From TM7 phylum sp. oral taxon 352 (GTDB lineage Bacteria; Patescibacteriota; Saccharimonadia; Saccharimonadales; Saccharimonadaceae): DNA of 59,009 nucleotides. The notes below the pieces were generated by a model. The model saw only the letters and a program-made list of their open reading frames with translations. It had not been told where the DNA came from and ran no database searches. Shown here piece by piece: positions 26,863 through 34,142 of this stretch. The translations under genes and the position numbers were made by a program. The stretch spans positions 1-59,009 of the forward strand of contig SDRQ01000003.1 of assembly GCA_007845355.1 (NCBI GenBank), written 5' to 3'. The first letter of the stretch is position 1; each line of letters opens with the position of its first letter.

Positions 26863-26990
26863 AACGCTTGGGATCCTTCCTCTGACATTGTCAGATATTT
26901 TATTATAAAATTCCTTAGACCTTCCAGTCCAATTGGCTGTATAATAACATAAATTGTATAAAAATGCAATAAATATGGCATATTTTCCAT

Positions 26991-27014
26991 AAAAAAACAC
27001 CCTATCAAGGGGTG
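26991..27014 (-). terminator. Terminator after tRNA-Asp
   Basis: In the minus-strand RNA CACCC (27014-27010) pairs with GGGTG (27002-26998), followed by seven T. It lies 10 nt after the tRNA 3' end. Confidence 0.75.
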
Positions 27015-27026
27015 AATTATCTGTGG

Positions 27027-27101
27027 CGCGCTCGACCGGATTCGAACCGGCGATCTCCTCCGTGACAGGGAGGCGTGATAGGCCAACTTCACTACGAGCG
27101 C
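27027..27101 (-). tRNA. tRNA-Asp (GTC)
   Basis: Cloverleaf on the minus strand. The acceptor stem is GCGCTCG/CGAGCGC, the anticodon arm CCTCC-CTGTCAC-GGAGG (anticodon GTC) and the T arm CCGG-TTCGAAT-CCGG. CCA is encoded at 27026-27024, just past the mature end given here. Confidence 0.95.
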
Positions 27102-27167
27102 ATATCAATATCCCTTATATTATCAGATTACTTCTGTCTTTTCAAGGAAAATGTTTGCTTTTTTCGC

Positions 27168-27194
27168 TTGACTATTTTACAATTTAGGTATAAG
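27168..27194 (+). promoter_or_regulatory. Promoter of the pilin-like gene cluster
   Basis: TTGACT (27168-27173) and TATAAG (27189-27194) with a 15-bp spacer, 10 nt before the first pilin ATG. The spacer is short, so strength may be modest. Confidence 0.5.
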
Positions 27195-27204
27195 AGAAAA
27201 TTTT

Positions 27205-27582
27205 ATGACAAAAAGAAATATTGTAATTAGCATATTTATCGCAACAGTAATCGCAGGAAGTGCTTTCATACCCAGAATAGCTTTGGCGGCTGCCGGCAGT
27301 TGCGGTGGCGCGGAAACCTCTGTTATTTCTTGTGACGGCACGGGTAGCACGGCAATTATCAACATAATCAAGCAAGTTATTAAAATCTTAACCGCTGGAG
27401 TTTTGGTTGCGGCGGTTGGTGCTGTTATATACGGAGCATTCTTATATACCACTTCTGAAGGTAGTCCAGATAAGATAAAAAAAGCGCGTGAAGTTTGGAC
27501 GAATACTGTCATTGGGATAATAATGTTTGCGTTTATGGTGGCAATTACTAACTTTATTATTCCAGGAGGAGTTTTCGATTGA
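27205..27582 (+). CDS. VirB2/TrbC-like pilin, paralog 1
   Basis: 125 residues: signal peptide ending near ALAAAG (about residue 30), a short Cys-containing loop (SCGG...SCDG), then two membrane helices (about 52-78 and 95-118) separated by a polar turn (TTSEGSPDKIKKAREV). This is the VirB2/T4SS-pilin layout. The conserved turn (S-G/D-x-x-K-x-x-x-A+) recurs in all seven paralogs. Stop and next ATG overlap (ATGA). Likely a pilus or channel subunit inserted in the membrane before assembly by VirB4. Confidence 0.85.
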   Translation: MTKRNIVISIFIATVIAGSAFIPRIALAAAGSCGGAETSVISCDGTGSTAIINIIKQVIKILTAGVLVAAVGAVIYGAFLYTTSEGSPDKIKKAREVWTNTVIGIIMFAFMVAITNFIIPGGVFD

Positions 27583-28010
27583 TGAAGAAAATTATAATAG
27601 CAGTGTCTTTAATGGTTATAGGTTCGTTTGGGGCGAGCGTAACTTTCCCGGGTATTTCTTTTGCGGACGATGCATGTTCTAATAAGGGGAAGATTTTAAC
27701 ATTAAAACCATGGTATAGCGGCTTGACTAATAGTGACTGTTCCCTTAAAAATCCAGACACAGATACTAATTCTCAAGCTAACTATATTTGGAAAATCGCG
27801 CTTAATATCGTTGATGATTTGCTGCAGCTTATCGGTTACACGACTGTTGGATATATTATGTACGGTGGATTCTTGATGATGACCAGTAACGGTGCTCCAG
27901 ACAAGGCTGCTCATGGGCGAAAGACTATTATGAGTGCCGCGATTGGTTTGGTTATCGCCCTAGCTTCTGTTGCGTTGGTTAACTTTATATCATCAAAGAT
28001 AGGGGTATAA
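27579..28010 (+). CDS. VirB2/TrbC-like pilin, paralog 2
   Basis: 143 residues, the longest of the set. It has a signal peptide (to about 27, SFADDA), an extra loop of about 45 residues with two Cys, then two helices (about 68-95 and 112-138) around the turn TSNGAPDKAAHGRKT. The start overlaps paralog 1 by four bases, so translation is coupled. The larger exposed loop suggests a specialised or minor subunit (inference). Confidence 0.82.
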   Translation: MMKKIIIAVSLMVIGSFGASVTFPGISFADDACSNKGKILTLKPWYSGLTNSDCSLKNPDTDTNSQANYIWKIALNIVDDLLQLIGYTTVGYIMYGGFLMMTSNGAPDKAAHGRKTIMSAAIGLVIALASVALVNFISSKIGV

Positions 28011-28011
28011 A

Positions 28012-28296
28012 ATGAGATATATGGAATTTTTTGCTGGATTATTAGGAAAGGCAGATGATCTTGGCGTGCCACAGAATAACGATGTGGATATTATGAAGTT
28101 TGTTAATTTGGCGCTCTGGGTGGCTGGTGTCGTGGCTGTTATTGTGGTGATTATTGCTGGAATAAACTATTCCCTGTCTTCTGGCGATCCCGCTAAGACT
28201 GCCAGCGCAAAGAATGCTATTTTATATTCAGTTATTGGTTTGGTTATTATTGCTAGTGCGATTGCTATAACAGGTTATATTATAGGAAAGGTTTAA
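28012..28296 (+). CDS. VirB2/TrbC-like pilin, paralog 3 (no signal peptide)
   Basis: 94 residues, the shortest. It lacks a cleavable signal peptide and begins MRYMEFFAGLLGKADDLG, then shows two helices (about 30-52 and 68-92) with the polar turn SSGDPAKTASAKN. It starts 2 nt after the previous stop. Missing the N-terminal signal, it may stay in the membrane as an accessory rather than enter a pilus. Confidence 0.82.
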   Translation: MRYMEFFAGLLGKADDLGVPQNNDVDIMKFVNLALWVAGVVAVIVVIIAGINYSLSSGDPAKTASAKNAILYSVIGLVIIASAIAITGYIIGKV

Positions 28297-28297
28297 A

Positions 28298-28678
28298 ATG
28301 AAGATTTTTACAAAAATCCTGACGGCTGGAATACTAATGATTGGGTTCCTTGGCGTGTTTACTCCAGTGGTATCCGCGACTAACGGTATCAACATTTGCT
28401 CAGATGGAAATGAAAACTCTGTCTATTGTAAAAATAAGGGTAGTGGCGAAACTCAAGTGAACGGTATTATAAAAACTATCGTTGAAGTTCTACTTACGGC
28501 CGTTGGTGCTATTTCGATTATTATGATAGTTATTGGTGGTATTATGTTTGCACTTTCCAGCGGTGATGCTCAGAAAGCTGCAAAAGCCAGGAATACTGTT
28601 TTATATGCTGTCGTTGGCTTAATAGTCTCTATATTCGCATCAGCAATTGTTAATTTTGTATTTAATAGATTTAATTAG
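28298..28678 (+). CDS. VirB2/TrbC-like pilin, paralog 4
   Basis: 126 residues: signal peptide (to about 26), an exposed loop with two Cys (NICSDG..VYCKNKG) that could form a disulfide, and two helices (about 50-78 and 95-122) around the turn SSGDAQKAAKARNT. One base separates it from paralog 3, so one polycistron. No separate ribosome site stands out. Confidence 0.82.
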   Translation: MKIFTKILTAGILMIGFLGVFTPVVSATNGINICSDGNENSVYCKNKGSGETQVNGIIKTIVEVLLTAVGAISIIMIVIGGIMFALSSGDAQKAAKARNTVLYAVVGLIVSIFASAIVNFVFNRFN

Positions 28679-28686
28679 GAGAAAGT

Positions 28687-29064
28687 ATGAAAAAATCAAT
28701 AATATCAATAGCAATTATGACCTGTGCGGTATTTGGAACATCAGTTTTATCTACTGCTTCCCTGCCAGGTAGCGCTTCTGCTCAGGTATCTGATGGTATT
28801 AATACCGCTACAACATCGGAAATGAAAGGTAAAAGTATTGACGGTGATAAAGGTCTAATAAAAACAGTAGTTAATGTTTTGCTTTGGGCTGTGGGTATTT
28901 TGTCTGTTATTATGATTATTTTTAGCGGACTTCGCTATATTACTTCGGCTGGCGACGCTTCAAAGACAAAATCTGCTCAGAGTACGCTCACCTATTCAGT
29001 GGTTGGACTAATTGTGGCTATTATGGCATACGCGATCGTCAATATGGTTACAAATCGACTATAA
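28687..29064 (+). CDS. VirB2/TrbC-like pilin, paralog 5
   Basis: 125 residues: signal peptide ending near GSASAQ (about residue 32), a Cys-free mature N-terminus, and two helices (about 58-83 and 98-122) around the turn TSAGDASKTKSAQST. AGGAGA lies just before ATG 28687. Its mature part is close to paralogs 6 and 7 (SAGD turn, ending YAIVNMV). Confidence 0.84.
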   Translation: MKKSIISIAIMTCAVFGTSVLSTASLPGSASAQVSDGINTATTSEMKGKSIDGDKGLIKTVVNVLLWAVGILSVIMIIFSGLRYITSAGDASKTKSAQSTLTYSVVGLIVAIMAYAIVNMVTNRL

Positions 29065-29080
29065 TAAATCCATAATTAGT

Positions 29081-29109
29081 TTTACAAATAACAGATAAAA
29101 ATGTATAAT
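29081..29109 (+). promoter_or_regulatory. Consensus promoter before pilin paralog 6
   Basis: TTTACA (29081-29086), a 17-bp spacer and TATAAT (29104-29109), followed by AAGGAG (29126-29131) 9 nt before ATG 29141. It is the best promoter and ribosome-site combination in the pilin cluster. Confidence 0.7.
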
Positions 29110-29140
29110 AGTAATATCATTAAACAAGGAGAAAATAACA

Positions 29141-29524
29141 ATGAATAAATTAAAATTAATCTTGGCGGGACTACTGGTAGTACCAACTGTTGCTTTGGCT
29201 GTAGCTCCAGCTGCAAGCGCTGAAGGTGATTTTACCCTAAAGGGCGGTGTTAGTAGCGCGCAAGGAGCGGGCGTTGACAATGTAGCTGCAGACCCTGAAT
29301 CTTTAGTTAAGCAGTTTGTAAACATATTCTTGTTTGCTGTTGGTGCATTGAGTGTTATTATGCTTATCTGGGGTGGTATTCGTTATACTACTTCAGCTGG
29401 TGATAGCAATAAGGTTACTGCAGCTAAGAACACAGTTTTGTACGCAATTGTCGGTTTGGTGGTTGCCATTTTGGCATACGCAATCGTCAATATGGTCATT
29501 GGTAAGATTACATCAGGATCATAA
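29141..29524 (+). CDS. VirB2/TrbC-like pilin, paralog 6 (candidate major subunit)
   Basis: 127 residues: signal peptide with APAASAEG cleavage region (about 28), a short mature N-terminus and two helices (about 55-80 and 95-122) around the turn TSAGDSNKVTAAKNT. It has its own consensus promoter, an ideal ribosome site and a strong terminator, unlike the five genes before it. This suggests separate, high expression and makes it the candidate major pilin (inference). Confidence 0.85.
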   Translation: MNKLKLILAGLLVVPTVALAVAPAASAEGDFTLKGGVSSAQGAGVDNVAADPESLVKQFVNIFLFAVGALSVIMLIWGGIRYTTSAGDSNKVTAAKNTVLYAIVGLVVAILAYAIVNMVIGKITSGS

Positions 29525-29536
29525 TCTTCCATATTG

Positions 29537-29571
29537 ATAAAAAAGAGCCTCGCTGATGAGGTTCTTTTTTT
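29537..29571 (+). terminator. Terminator of the pilin cluster
   Basis: AGAGCCTC pairs with GAGGTTCT (one G-T pair), a 5-nt loop, then seven T; A-rich on the 5' side, so it may act in both directions. Confidence 0.85.
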
Positions 29572-29576
29572 GTGGC

Positions 29577-29606
29577 TAAAAAAATACCGCCAACTTGTGA
29601 CGGTAT
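29577..29606 (-). terminator. Terminator of hsp20
   Basis: In the minus-strand RNA ATACCG (29606-29601) pairs with CGGTAT (29589-29584), followed by a T run; 18 nt after the hsp20 stop. Confidence 0.75.
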
Positions 29607-29623
29607 TTTCTGTGAAATGGTTT

Positions 29624-30118
29624 TTACAGAACTTGAATCTTCTTTGCTTTTTCTTGCTTTATCTTTTCAAAAGTAATTGTCAAAACGCCATCTTTTAATT
29701 CTGCCTTAACGCCTTCTTCATTTACAGCGGTTGGCAATGCTAATGTACGACTGAATTCGCCCCAGTAGCATTCTTGGATGTGCCATTGGCGAACATCTGC
29801 TTCGTCACCGCTAGACAGTGTGCCGCTAATTGTTAAGATACCGTCAGAAATGCTTACGTCTAGGTCGTTTCGATCTACGCCGGCAGTACGAGCTTTAATA
29901 ACTAGGTTGTTTTCTGTCTCAAAAACATCAACAGCCAATTGACCCATTGCGTCATCAGCTTCATCTTCCCAATTGTCGTCAGATCGTGTTGTTGGTGTAC
30001 TGTTGCTTCTACTGTTGTCGTCGTCAAAACCAGGTAGCAGATCGTCGTTATCATCGTCAATAAACGCCGCAGCCAATTCCTGTTCTGTTAGTAATGTATC
30101 ATCTTGCTTTCGGGCCAT
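29624..30118 (-). CDS. Hsp20/alpha-crystallin small heat-shock protein
   Basis: 164 residues from ATG 30118, chosen because GGAGG lies 5 nt upstream (a start four codons earlier has none). The first 65 residues are acidic and disordered. The alpha-crystallin domain (about 65-160) has NLVIKARTAGVDRNDLDV and the ELKDGVLTITF end motif (A/G-x-x-x-G-x-L). It holds unfolded proteins for refolding by GroEL or DnaK. No CIRCE is seen here, unlike groES. Confidence 0.92.
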   Translation of the reverse strand: MARKQDDTLLTEQELAAAFIDDDNDDLLPGFDDDNSRSNSTPTTRSDDNWEDEADDAMGQLAVDVFETENNLVIKARTAGVDRNDLDVSISDGILTISGTLSSGDEADVRQWHIQECYWGEFSRTLALPTAVNEEGVKAELKDGVLTITFEKIKQEKAKKIQVL

Positions 30119-30222
30119 AATTTCCTCCACTTTTATAATAGGCTCATTGACAAAGTCTTTATTAGTATAACTGTAATGTGCGTTATAATCAACAGAGAAA
30201 GGCTTAAAACGTAAAAATTACA

Positions 30223-30897
30223 ATGTTTGACACGCTATTATCGATCATCGCTCCTCACCACTGTTATAAGTGCGGTAAAACGGGTGGTATTTTATGCTTA
30301 GATTGTAAAAAATACATCACAAGTCGGAAGTATGATATGTGCGTATTGTGTGGCGATTTATTGGAGAATGGCAACTTATGTAAAAAACATAATCTCCCCT
30401 GTGATATGATTTGGTGTTTTTCACGACGTACAGGTGTTGTTGCAAAGATTATTGATGATTATAAGTTTAACCGCGTTCAGGCAGCGGCTGGATTGCTAAG
30501 TGAGTTCTTAGACGAAGCTCTGCCTGAATTGCCGCCAGATACAGTAATCGTACCAATTCCTACAATTTCTAAGAATATTCGGCGTCGTGGATTTGATCAT
30601 ATAAAGAAAATTGCCGTTAAACTATCTCGACGTAGAAAAATAGAGTATTGTTACCTGCTCCGGCGCAGAAATAACGTCACTCAGCACTTTACGAAGTCTT
30701 CCGCTCAGAGAAAACGTCAAGCAAAGGAGTTTTTTGAAATTGCGGGTAAAGTTGATAAAAATAAGCGATATATCATTATTGATGATATATTTACGACTGG
30801 CTCGACTGTGTTGGCGGCGGCGGAATGTTTGAAGAAAAATGGCGCCAAACACGTGGAAATTGCGGTTATTGCCAGGCACGGGCGCCCGAAGCTATGA
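30223..30897 (+). CDS. comF: ComF family phosphoribosyltransferase-like protein
   Basis: 224 residues. An N-terminal four-Cys zinc module (CYKCGKTGGILCLDC, then CVLCGDL) precedes a PRTase fold whose PRPP loop is YIIIDDIFTTGST (about 183-195). ComF proteins take part in DNA uptake in naturally competent bacteria. With the pilin and VirB-like genes nearby, a role in DNA import is possible. A TATAAT lies at 30184-30189. The 3' end overlaps rlmH by 6 bases. Confidence 0.9.
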   Translation: MFDTLLSIIAPHHCYKCGKTGGILCLDCKKYITSRKYDMCVLCGDLLENGNLCKKHNLPCDMIWCFSRRTGVVAKIIDDYKFNRVQAAAGLLSEFLDEALPELPPDTVIVPIPTISKNIRRRGFDHIKKIAVKLSRRRKIEYCYLLRRRNNVTQHFTKSSAQRKRQAKEFFEIAGKVDKNKRYIIIDDIFTTGSTVLAAAECLKKNGAKHVEIAVIARHGRPKL

Positions 30898-31344
30898 GTG
30901 ATGATAATGACTGCCGCGATGGATTTCTTGGGCGCGATACAATTGCTCAGCTAAAATAAGACGAACTAATTGGTGTGGAAACACTAAGTTTGATAACGAC
31001 CAAACGATGTTGGATTTTTGGCGCAAATCGCTGGTAACTCCGTAAGCGCCACCGATGATGAAGACAATATGCTTGTCGGTATGTTCGGTTATTAAGTTAG
31101 ATAATTCCGGTGATGATAAGTTTTTTCCGCGCTCATCGAGCAAAATAACGAAGTCATCTGAATTGAGGCGTGAAAAAATACGCTCAGACTCTTCCTGGCG
31201 CGCTCTGTCGCCTTCAAAGCTTGAATGCGGTAGAATAATCATTTCCGCAGCAAATGGTGCTCGTAGACGCTCTAAAAAACGAAAAATGCCTGGCTGAACC
31301 CAGGCTTCGTGCTTTTTTCCGATTGTTATAATGGTGATTTTCAT
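30892..31344 (-). CDS. rlmH: 23S rRNA (pseudouridine1915-N3)-methyltransferase RlmH
   Basis: 150 residues from ATG 31344, normal for this SPOUT methyltransferase. The trefoil-knot SAM site shows as FVILLDERGK, IIGGAYG and the C-terminal LAEQLYRAQEIHRGSHYHHS. It methylates helix 69 of 23S rRNA. A longer frame would run back through tRNA-Ser and is rejected. The gene is 8 nt from that tRNA. Confidence 0.95.
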   Translation of the reverse strand: MKITIITIGKKHEAWVQPGIFRFLERLRAPFAAEMIILPHSSFEGDRARQEESERIFSRLNSDDFVILLDERGKNLSSPELSNLITEHTDKHIVFIIGGAYGVTSDLRQKSNIVWSLSNLVFPHQLVRLILAEQLYRAQEIHRGSHYHHS

Positions 31345-31352
31345 AATATCTA

Positions 31353-31440
31353 TGGCGGAGAGAGAGGGATTCGAACCCTCGATGAGTTGCCCCATACCGC
31401 TTTTCGAGAGCGGCCAGTTCAACCACTCCTGCACCTCTCC
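31353..31440 (-). tRNA. tRNA-Ser (CGA)
   Basis: Class II tRNA with long variable arm on the minus strand. The acceptor begins GGAGAGG, the anticodon arm is CCGCT-CTCGAAA-AGCGG (anticodon CGA), and the T loop is GGGTTCGAATCCC. CCA is encoded and included. Confidence 0.95.
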
Positions 31441-31452
31441 ATAAAGCTAATG

Positions 31453-31529
31453 TGGTACACCCGGCAAGATTCGAACTTACGACCTCTGGCTCCGCAAGCC
31501 AGCGCTCTATCCAGCTGAGCTACGGGTGC
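31453..31529 (-). tRNA. tRNA-Arg (GCG)
   Basis: Minus strand, acceptor GCACCCG with CGGGTGT (a G1-U72 pair), anticodon arm CTGGC-TTGCGGA-GCCAG giving anticodon GCG, T loop TTCGAAT, encoded CCA included. Most bacteria use ACG (read as inosine) for CGN codons, so GCG is unusual. Confidence 0.88.
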
Positions 31530-31630
31530 ATACAGCCTTTCGAAAAGGCTATAACAAAAATATAAGGTACCTTCATTGCTATAAAGCACTGAACTTTTGT
31601 ATTCTACCACATAAAATATAGTCAATCAAG

Positions 31631-32149
31631 CTATAGCTTTATCAGCCGAATAAACTTCTCTAAGGCGTCTGGCTTAATTTCTTGCATTGGTAGGCGTGCT
31701 CCGAGCATATCGACGATTCTCTCGCCTTCTGCTTCGGAAAAGTAAATAGTTAAACCCGGCGAAAATCGCTTTACGGGTAATAATAGAATCGAATGTTGGT
31801 TGTTTTCGTGAGTTAATCCAAATGCGCGAAATTCGCTAAAATCGTGTAAAACATCGGCGATGTAAATACCTTTGGGGCTAATCGCGTAGTTTATTACTTG
31901 TGGGGTTTTGTTTGATAATACAAACAAGGCTACAGCCATAATTGGCAATAAAACAGCGAAAGTCCAGTTCTTAAACACCAAAATTGCCAAAGCCATTAAT
32001 CCTATCAACACAATGACAAAAAATACGTACCACAATTTACCGCGTTGAACTTGCACGCCTTCTGGTGCGTTCCAGGCTATTGGCTCGGTTAAATCAATCC
32101 TGTCAGATGATGGCGTTTCAAAGTCTTGGTTTTCTGGACTATCGTTCAT
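31631..32149 (-). CDS. Hypothetical two-helix membrane protein
   Basis: 172 residues: an acidic N-terminus, two adjacent membrane helices (about 38-60 and 64-82), then a soluble alpha/beta part of about 90 residues. The layout is like PrgI or bacterial PH-like membrane proteins, but I cannot name a family. The ATG follows TATACT (32161-32156, minus) by 6 nt, a leaderless start. It lies just downstream of pilin paralog 7 and may be linked to it. Confidence 0.7.
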   Translation of the reverse strand: MNDSPENQDFETPSSDRIDLTEPIAWNAPEGVQVQRGKLWYVFFVIVLIGLMALAILVFKNWTFAVLLPIMAVALFVLSNKTPQVINYAISPKGIYIADVLHDFSEFRAFGLTHENNQHSILLLPVKRFSPGLTIYFSEAEGERIVDMLGARLPMQEIKPDALEKFIRLIKL

Positions 32150-32184
32150 GACGTTAGTATATCACGGTGAGAATTAACGGACAA

Positions 32185-32592
32185 TTAAACGTTAGTGGTT
32201 GATCCGCCACTTAAAGCTGCGCTAAGGACGAAGTTAATGATAGCGTAAGCAAAGACTGCGATTAATAGACCGATGATTGCGTATAAAATTGTGTTTTTGG
32301 CGTTTGTGACAGATTCTTTTTTACCGCCAGATATTACGTAGCGGAAACCGCCGAAGATTAGCATAACGACGCTTAAGACACCGACACCGAATAGCATAAT
32401 GTTGATGGCTCGCCTTACGATTGATGAATCACCATTAGCCAAGTTGGACGGCGTATTGTCGCCGCGTGCCGCGTTAATTCCAGCTGGAGCACCACCTTCG
32501 CCTAATGCAGAAACTGGAGCGGTTGCTAAAACTATACCGAACCCAATTGTAAGTAATCCTATTGTAATCTTAGAGATGTATTCTTTTATCAT
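32185..32592 (-). CDS. VirB2/TrbC-like pilin, paralog 7 (detached)
   Basis: 135 residues: signal peptide ending near VSALGE (about 31), a short mature N-terminus, and two helices (about 62-86 and 102-126) around the turn ISGGKKESVTNAKNT. Closest in style to paralogs 5 and 6, but on the opposite strand and 2.7 kb away. The ATG is 6 nt after TATAAT (32604-32599, minus), so it is leaderless and independently expressed. Confidence 0.84.
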   Translation of the reverse strand: MIKEYISKITIGLLTIGFGIVLATAPVSALGEGGAPAGINAARGDNTPSNLANGDSSIVRRAINIMLFGVGVLSVVMLIFGGFRYVISGGKKESVTNAKNTILYAIIGLLIAVFAYAIINFVLSAALSGGSTTNV

Positions 32593-32664
32593 AGTCCTAT
32601 TATACTCTATTTACGATAAAGCTATCAATAATTGCACTTATATGGTACACTAAATAGTGAATTT

Positions 32665-32757
32665 GGAGGAGTACCCAAGTGGCTGAAGGGGACGGTTTGC
32701 TAAATCGTTAGTATGGAGAGATCTGTAGCGGGGGTTCGAATCCCCCCTCCTCCGCCA
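32665..32757 (+). tRNA. tRNA-Ser (GCT)
   Basis: Class II tRNA. The acceptor is GGAGGAG/CTCCTCC, the anticodon arm ACGGT-TTGCTAA-ATCGT (anticodon GCT), with a long variable arm, T loop GGGTTCGAATCCC and encoded CCA. Confidence 0.96.
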
Positions 32758-32774
32758 AAATTCAGAGATAATAC

Positions 32775-32864
32775 GGAAGGGTGACCGAGTGGTTGAAGGT
32801 ACCGGTCTTGAAAACCGGCGTGCGGTAAAACGTACCGAGGGTTCGAATCCCTCCCCTTCCGCCA
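32775..32864 (+). tRNA. tRNA-Ser (TGA)
   Basis: Class II tRNA. The acceptor is GGAAGGG, the anticodon arm CCGGT-CTTGAAA-ACCGG (anticodon TGA), with a long variable arm, T loop GGGTTCGAATCCC and encoded CCA; 17 nt after tRNA-Ser(GCT). Confidence 0.96.
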
Positions 32865-32884
32865 AAACAGTACTATTGAAGTCG

Positions 32885-32919
32885 AAAAATAGGAGATTCG
32901 TGCGAGTTTCCTATTTTTT
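32885..32919. terminator. Bidirectional terminator between tRNA-Ser genes and vanZ-rdd
   Basis: AAAAATAGGA (32885-32894) pairs with TCCTATTTTT (32909-32918), giving a T run in both directions. It serves the tRNA transcript on plus and the convergent membrane gene on minus. Confidence 0.8.
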
Positions 32920-34000
32920 ATTTCTCTTGTTTGACTTGAATCGTACTTTCGTAACTTGCGCCAGATAGGCGATCAAACATAAAACGTCGGTTAAATAACG
33001 CTACGGCAATTGTAATTAATACGAATAATATGAATGCTAAGAACATAATTGCGAATAGACAGAGAAACAGTAGCGAATTCGCTTCCTTATTCAATTCATC
33101 CGCGAGGTAAAACAAGCCTGCGGGAATGATGCGAAAATATATCGTGAGTAAGATTCCTCTGAAAATTGTGCGAATCCATTTTTTATTTTCAAATGTTAGC
33201 CCAAACTTTAATAATGCGCTACCAAAAGTTTTACCATTCAGTAGAGGAATTAGGCTAAAATAGAGGGCTAAAAATAGCGAAAACGGAAGTTGGGTTTTTG
33301 ATAAGGTGTAAGGAATACGGATGATAACAGCATCGATTATTAGAGATAAACTAACACGAATTCCAGAAACTCGTGAGCCGGCCTCAAGGGATTTTTTATC
33401 TATTTCTTCCCTGGACGGAAGTAGCCACGTCGCAAACCAGCCCAGAAAGTAACCGATACATCCGCCTATCGTGTTCTGGATGACGTCATCGACGTCGGCT
33501 AATCGGTAAGGTCCTGAATAGATGAAATAAAGTCCAGATAATTGAGTTATCTCAAAGAATAAACTTAAAATAGCTGTCAATAACAACGTCTTATTAAGGC
33601 TACATTTAAAATAGTAGCGCAGGTAAATTCCGAACGGAATGAGCATTAAAACGTTGAAAGCAGGAACGTAAAAAGTGGGATGTTTTATCGCCGTAATCCA
33701 AGTTGAGCTATCTGTTAATATAAATGGACTATTCTTTATAAAATCCGCGACGAATGAAAACGGGATTAAATTCAGATTTTCTGTGTAAGTTGTGTGAACG
33801 GATTCTGGATTTGGTAACGGTAAAATAACTAAGAAATATACGGTTAATAAATACAGAATAAAGGAATAGAAAATCAAAGTCCTAAGCTTATTGACGGAGC
33901 CGTATTTTCGATAGTTCGCAATCATATACGGCAACGTGATAAGAAAAGCCAAAATTGGAAAAATAATTAGTGCGACCTTAATGGAAATTAGGTATCCCAT
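32918..34000 (-). CDS. VanZ-like/RDD-domain fusion membrane protein
   Basis: 360 residues from ATG 34000, chosen because TATAAT (34013-34008, minus) ends 7 nt upstream; a TTG start 25 codons earlier is less likely. The N-terminal half is VanZ-like with four to five helices, LNLIPF, and the late motif DVDDVIQNTIGGCIGY. The C-terminal half is an RDD-like domain (R near GIRVSLSLIID, then LNGKTFGSALLKF). VanZ proteins are linked to teicoplanin and lipopeptide resistance; function here is unknown. Confidence 0.82.
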   Translation of the reverse strand: MGYLISIKVALIIFPILAFLITLPYMIANYRKYGSVNKLRTLIFYSFILYLLTVYFLVILPLPNPESVHTTYTENLNLIPFSFVADFIKNSPFILTDSSTWITAIKHPTFYVPAFNVLMLIPFGIYLRYYFKCSLNKTLLLTAILSLFFEITQLSGLYFIYSGPYRLADVDDVIQNTIGGCIGYFLGWFATWLLPSREEIDKKSLEAGSRVSGIRVSLSLIIDAVIIRIPYTLSKTQLPFSLFLALYFSLIPLLNGKTFGSALLKFGLTFENKKWIRTIFRGILLTIYFRIIPAGLFYLADELNKEANSLLFLCLFAIMFLAFILFVLITIAVALFNRRFMFDRLSGASYESTIQVKQEK

Positions 34001-34068
34001 AAACTCCATTATACTAAACATTTTCTCTGTAAAATTCAGGATGACTATTTCTATGCTGGGAAATATAC

Positions 34069-34097
34069 TTGACAAAAAACAAAGCTTATGCTAACAT
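34069..34097 (+). promoter_or_regulatory. Sigma70-type promoter of the 113-residue gene
   Basis: TTGACA (34069-34074), a 17-bp spacer and TAACAT (34092-34097); a TATAAT-like hexamer follows at about 34098. The next ATG is at 34143. Confidence 0.6.
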
Positions 34098-34142
34098 TAT
34101 AATCAGTATTCTAAAAATAGATACAAAAAAGAAAGAATAAAA

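Noticed and set aside
26863-27108. N-terminal extension of the lipoprotein frame
   Set aside because: It would translate the antisense of tRNA-Asp and its terminator; ATG 26862 leads directly to a signal peptide and lipobox.
27550-28010. UGA recoded as Gly (as in Gracilibacteria/Absconditabacteria)
   Set aside because: TGA ends pilin paralog 1 exactly at the coupled start of paralog 2, and genes have no in-frame TGA, so the code is standard.
31345-31434. N-terminal extension of rlmH
   Set aside because: Runs through tRNA-Ser(CGA); the family start is MKITIITIGKKHE at 31344.
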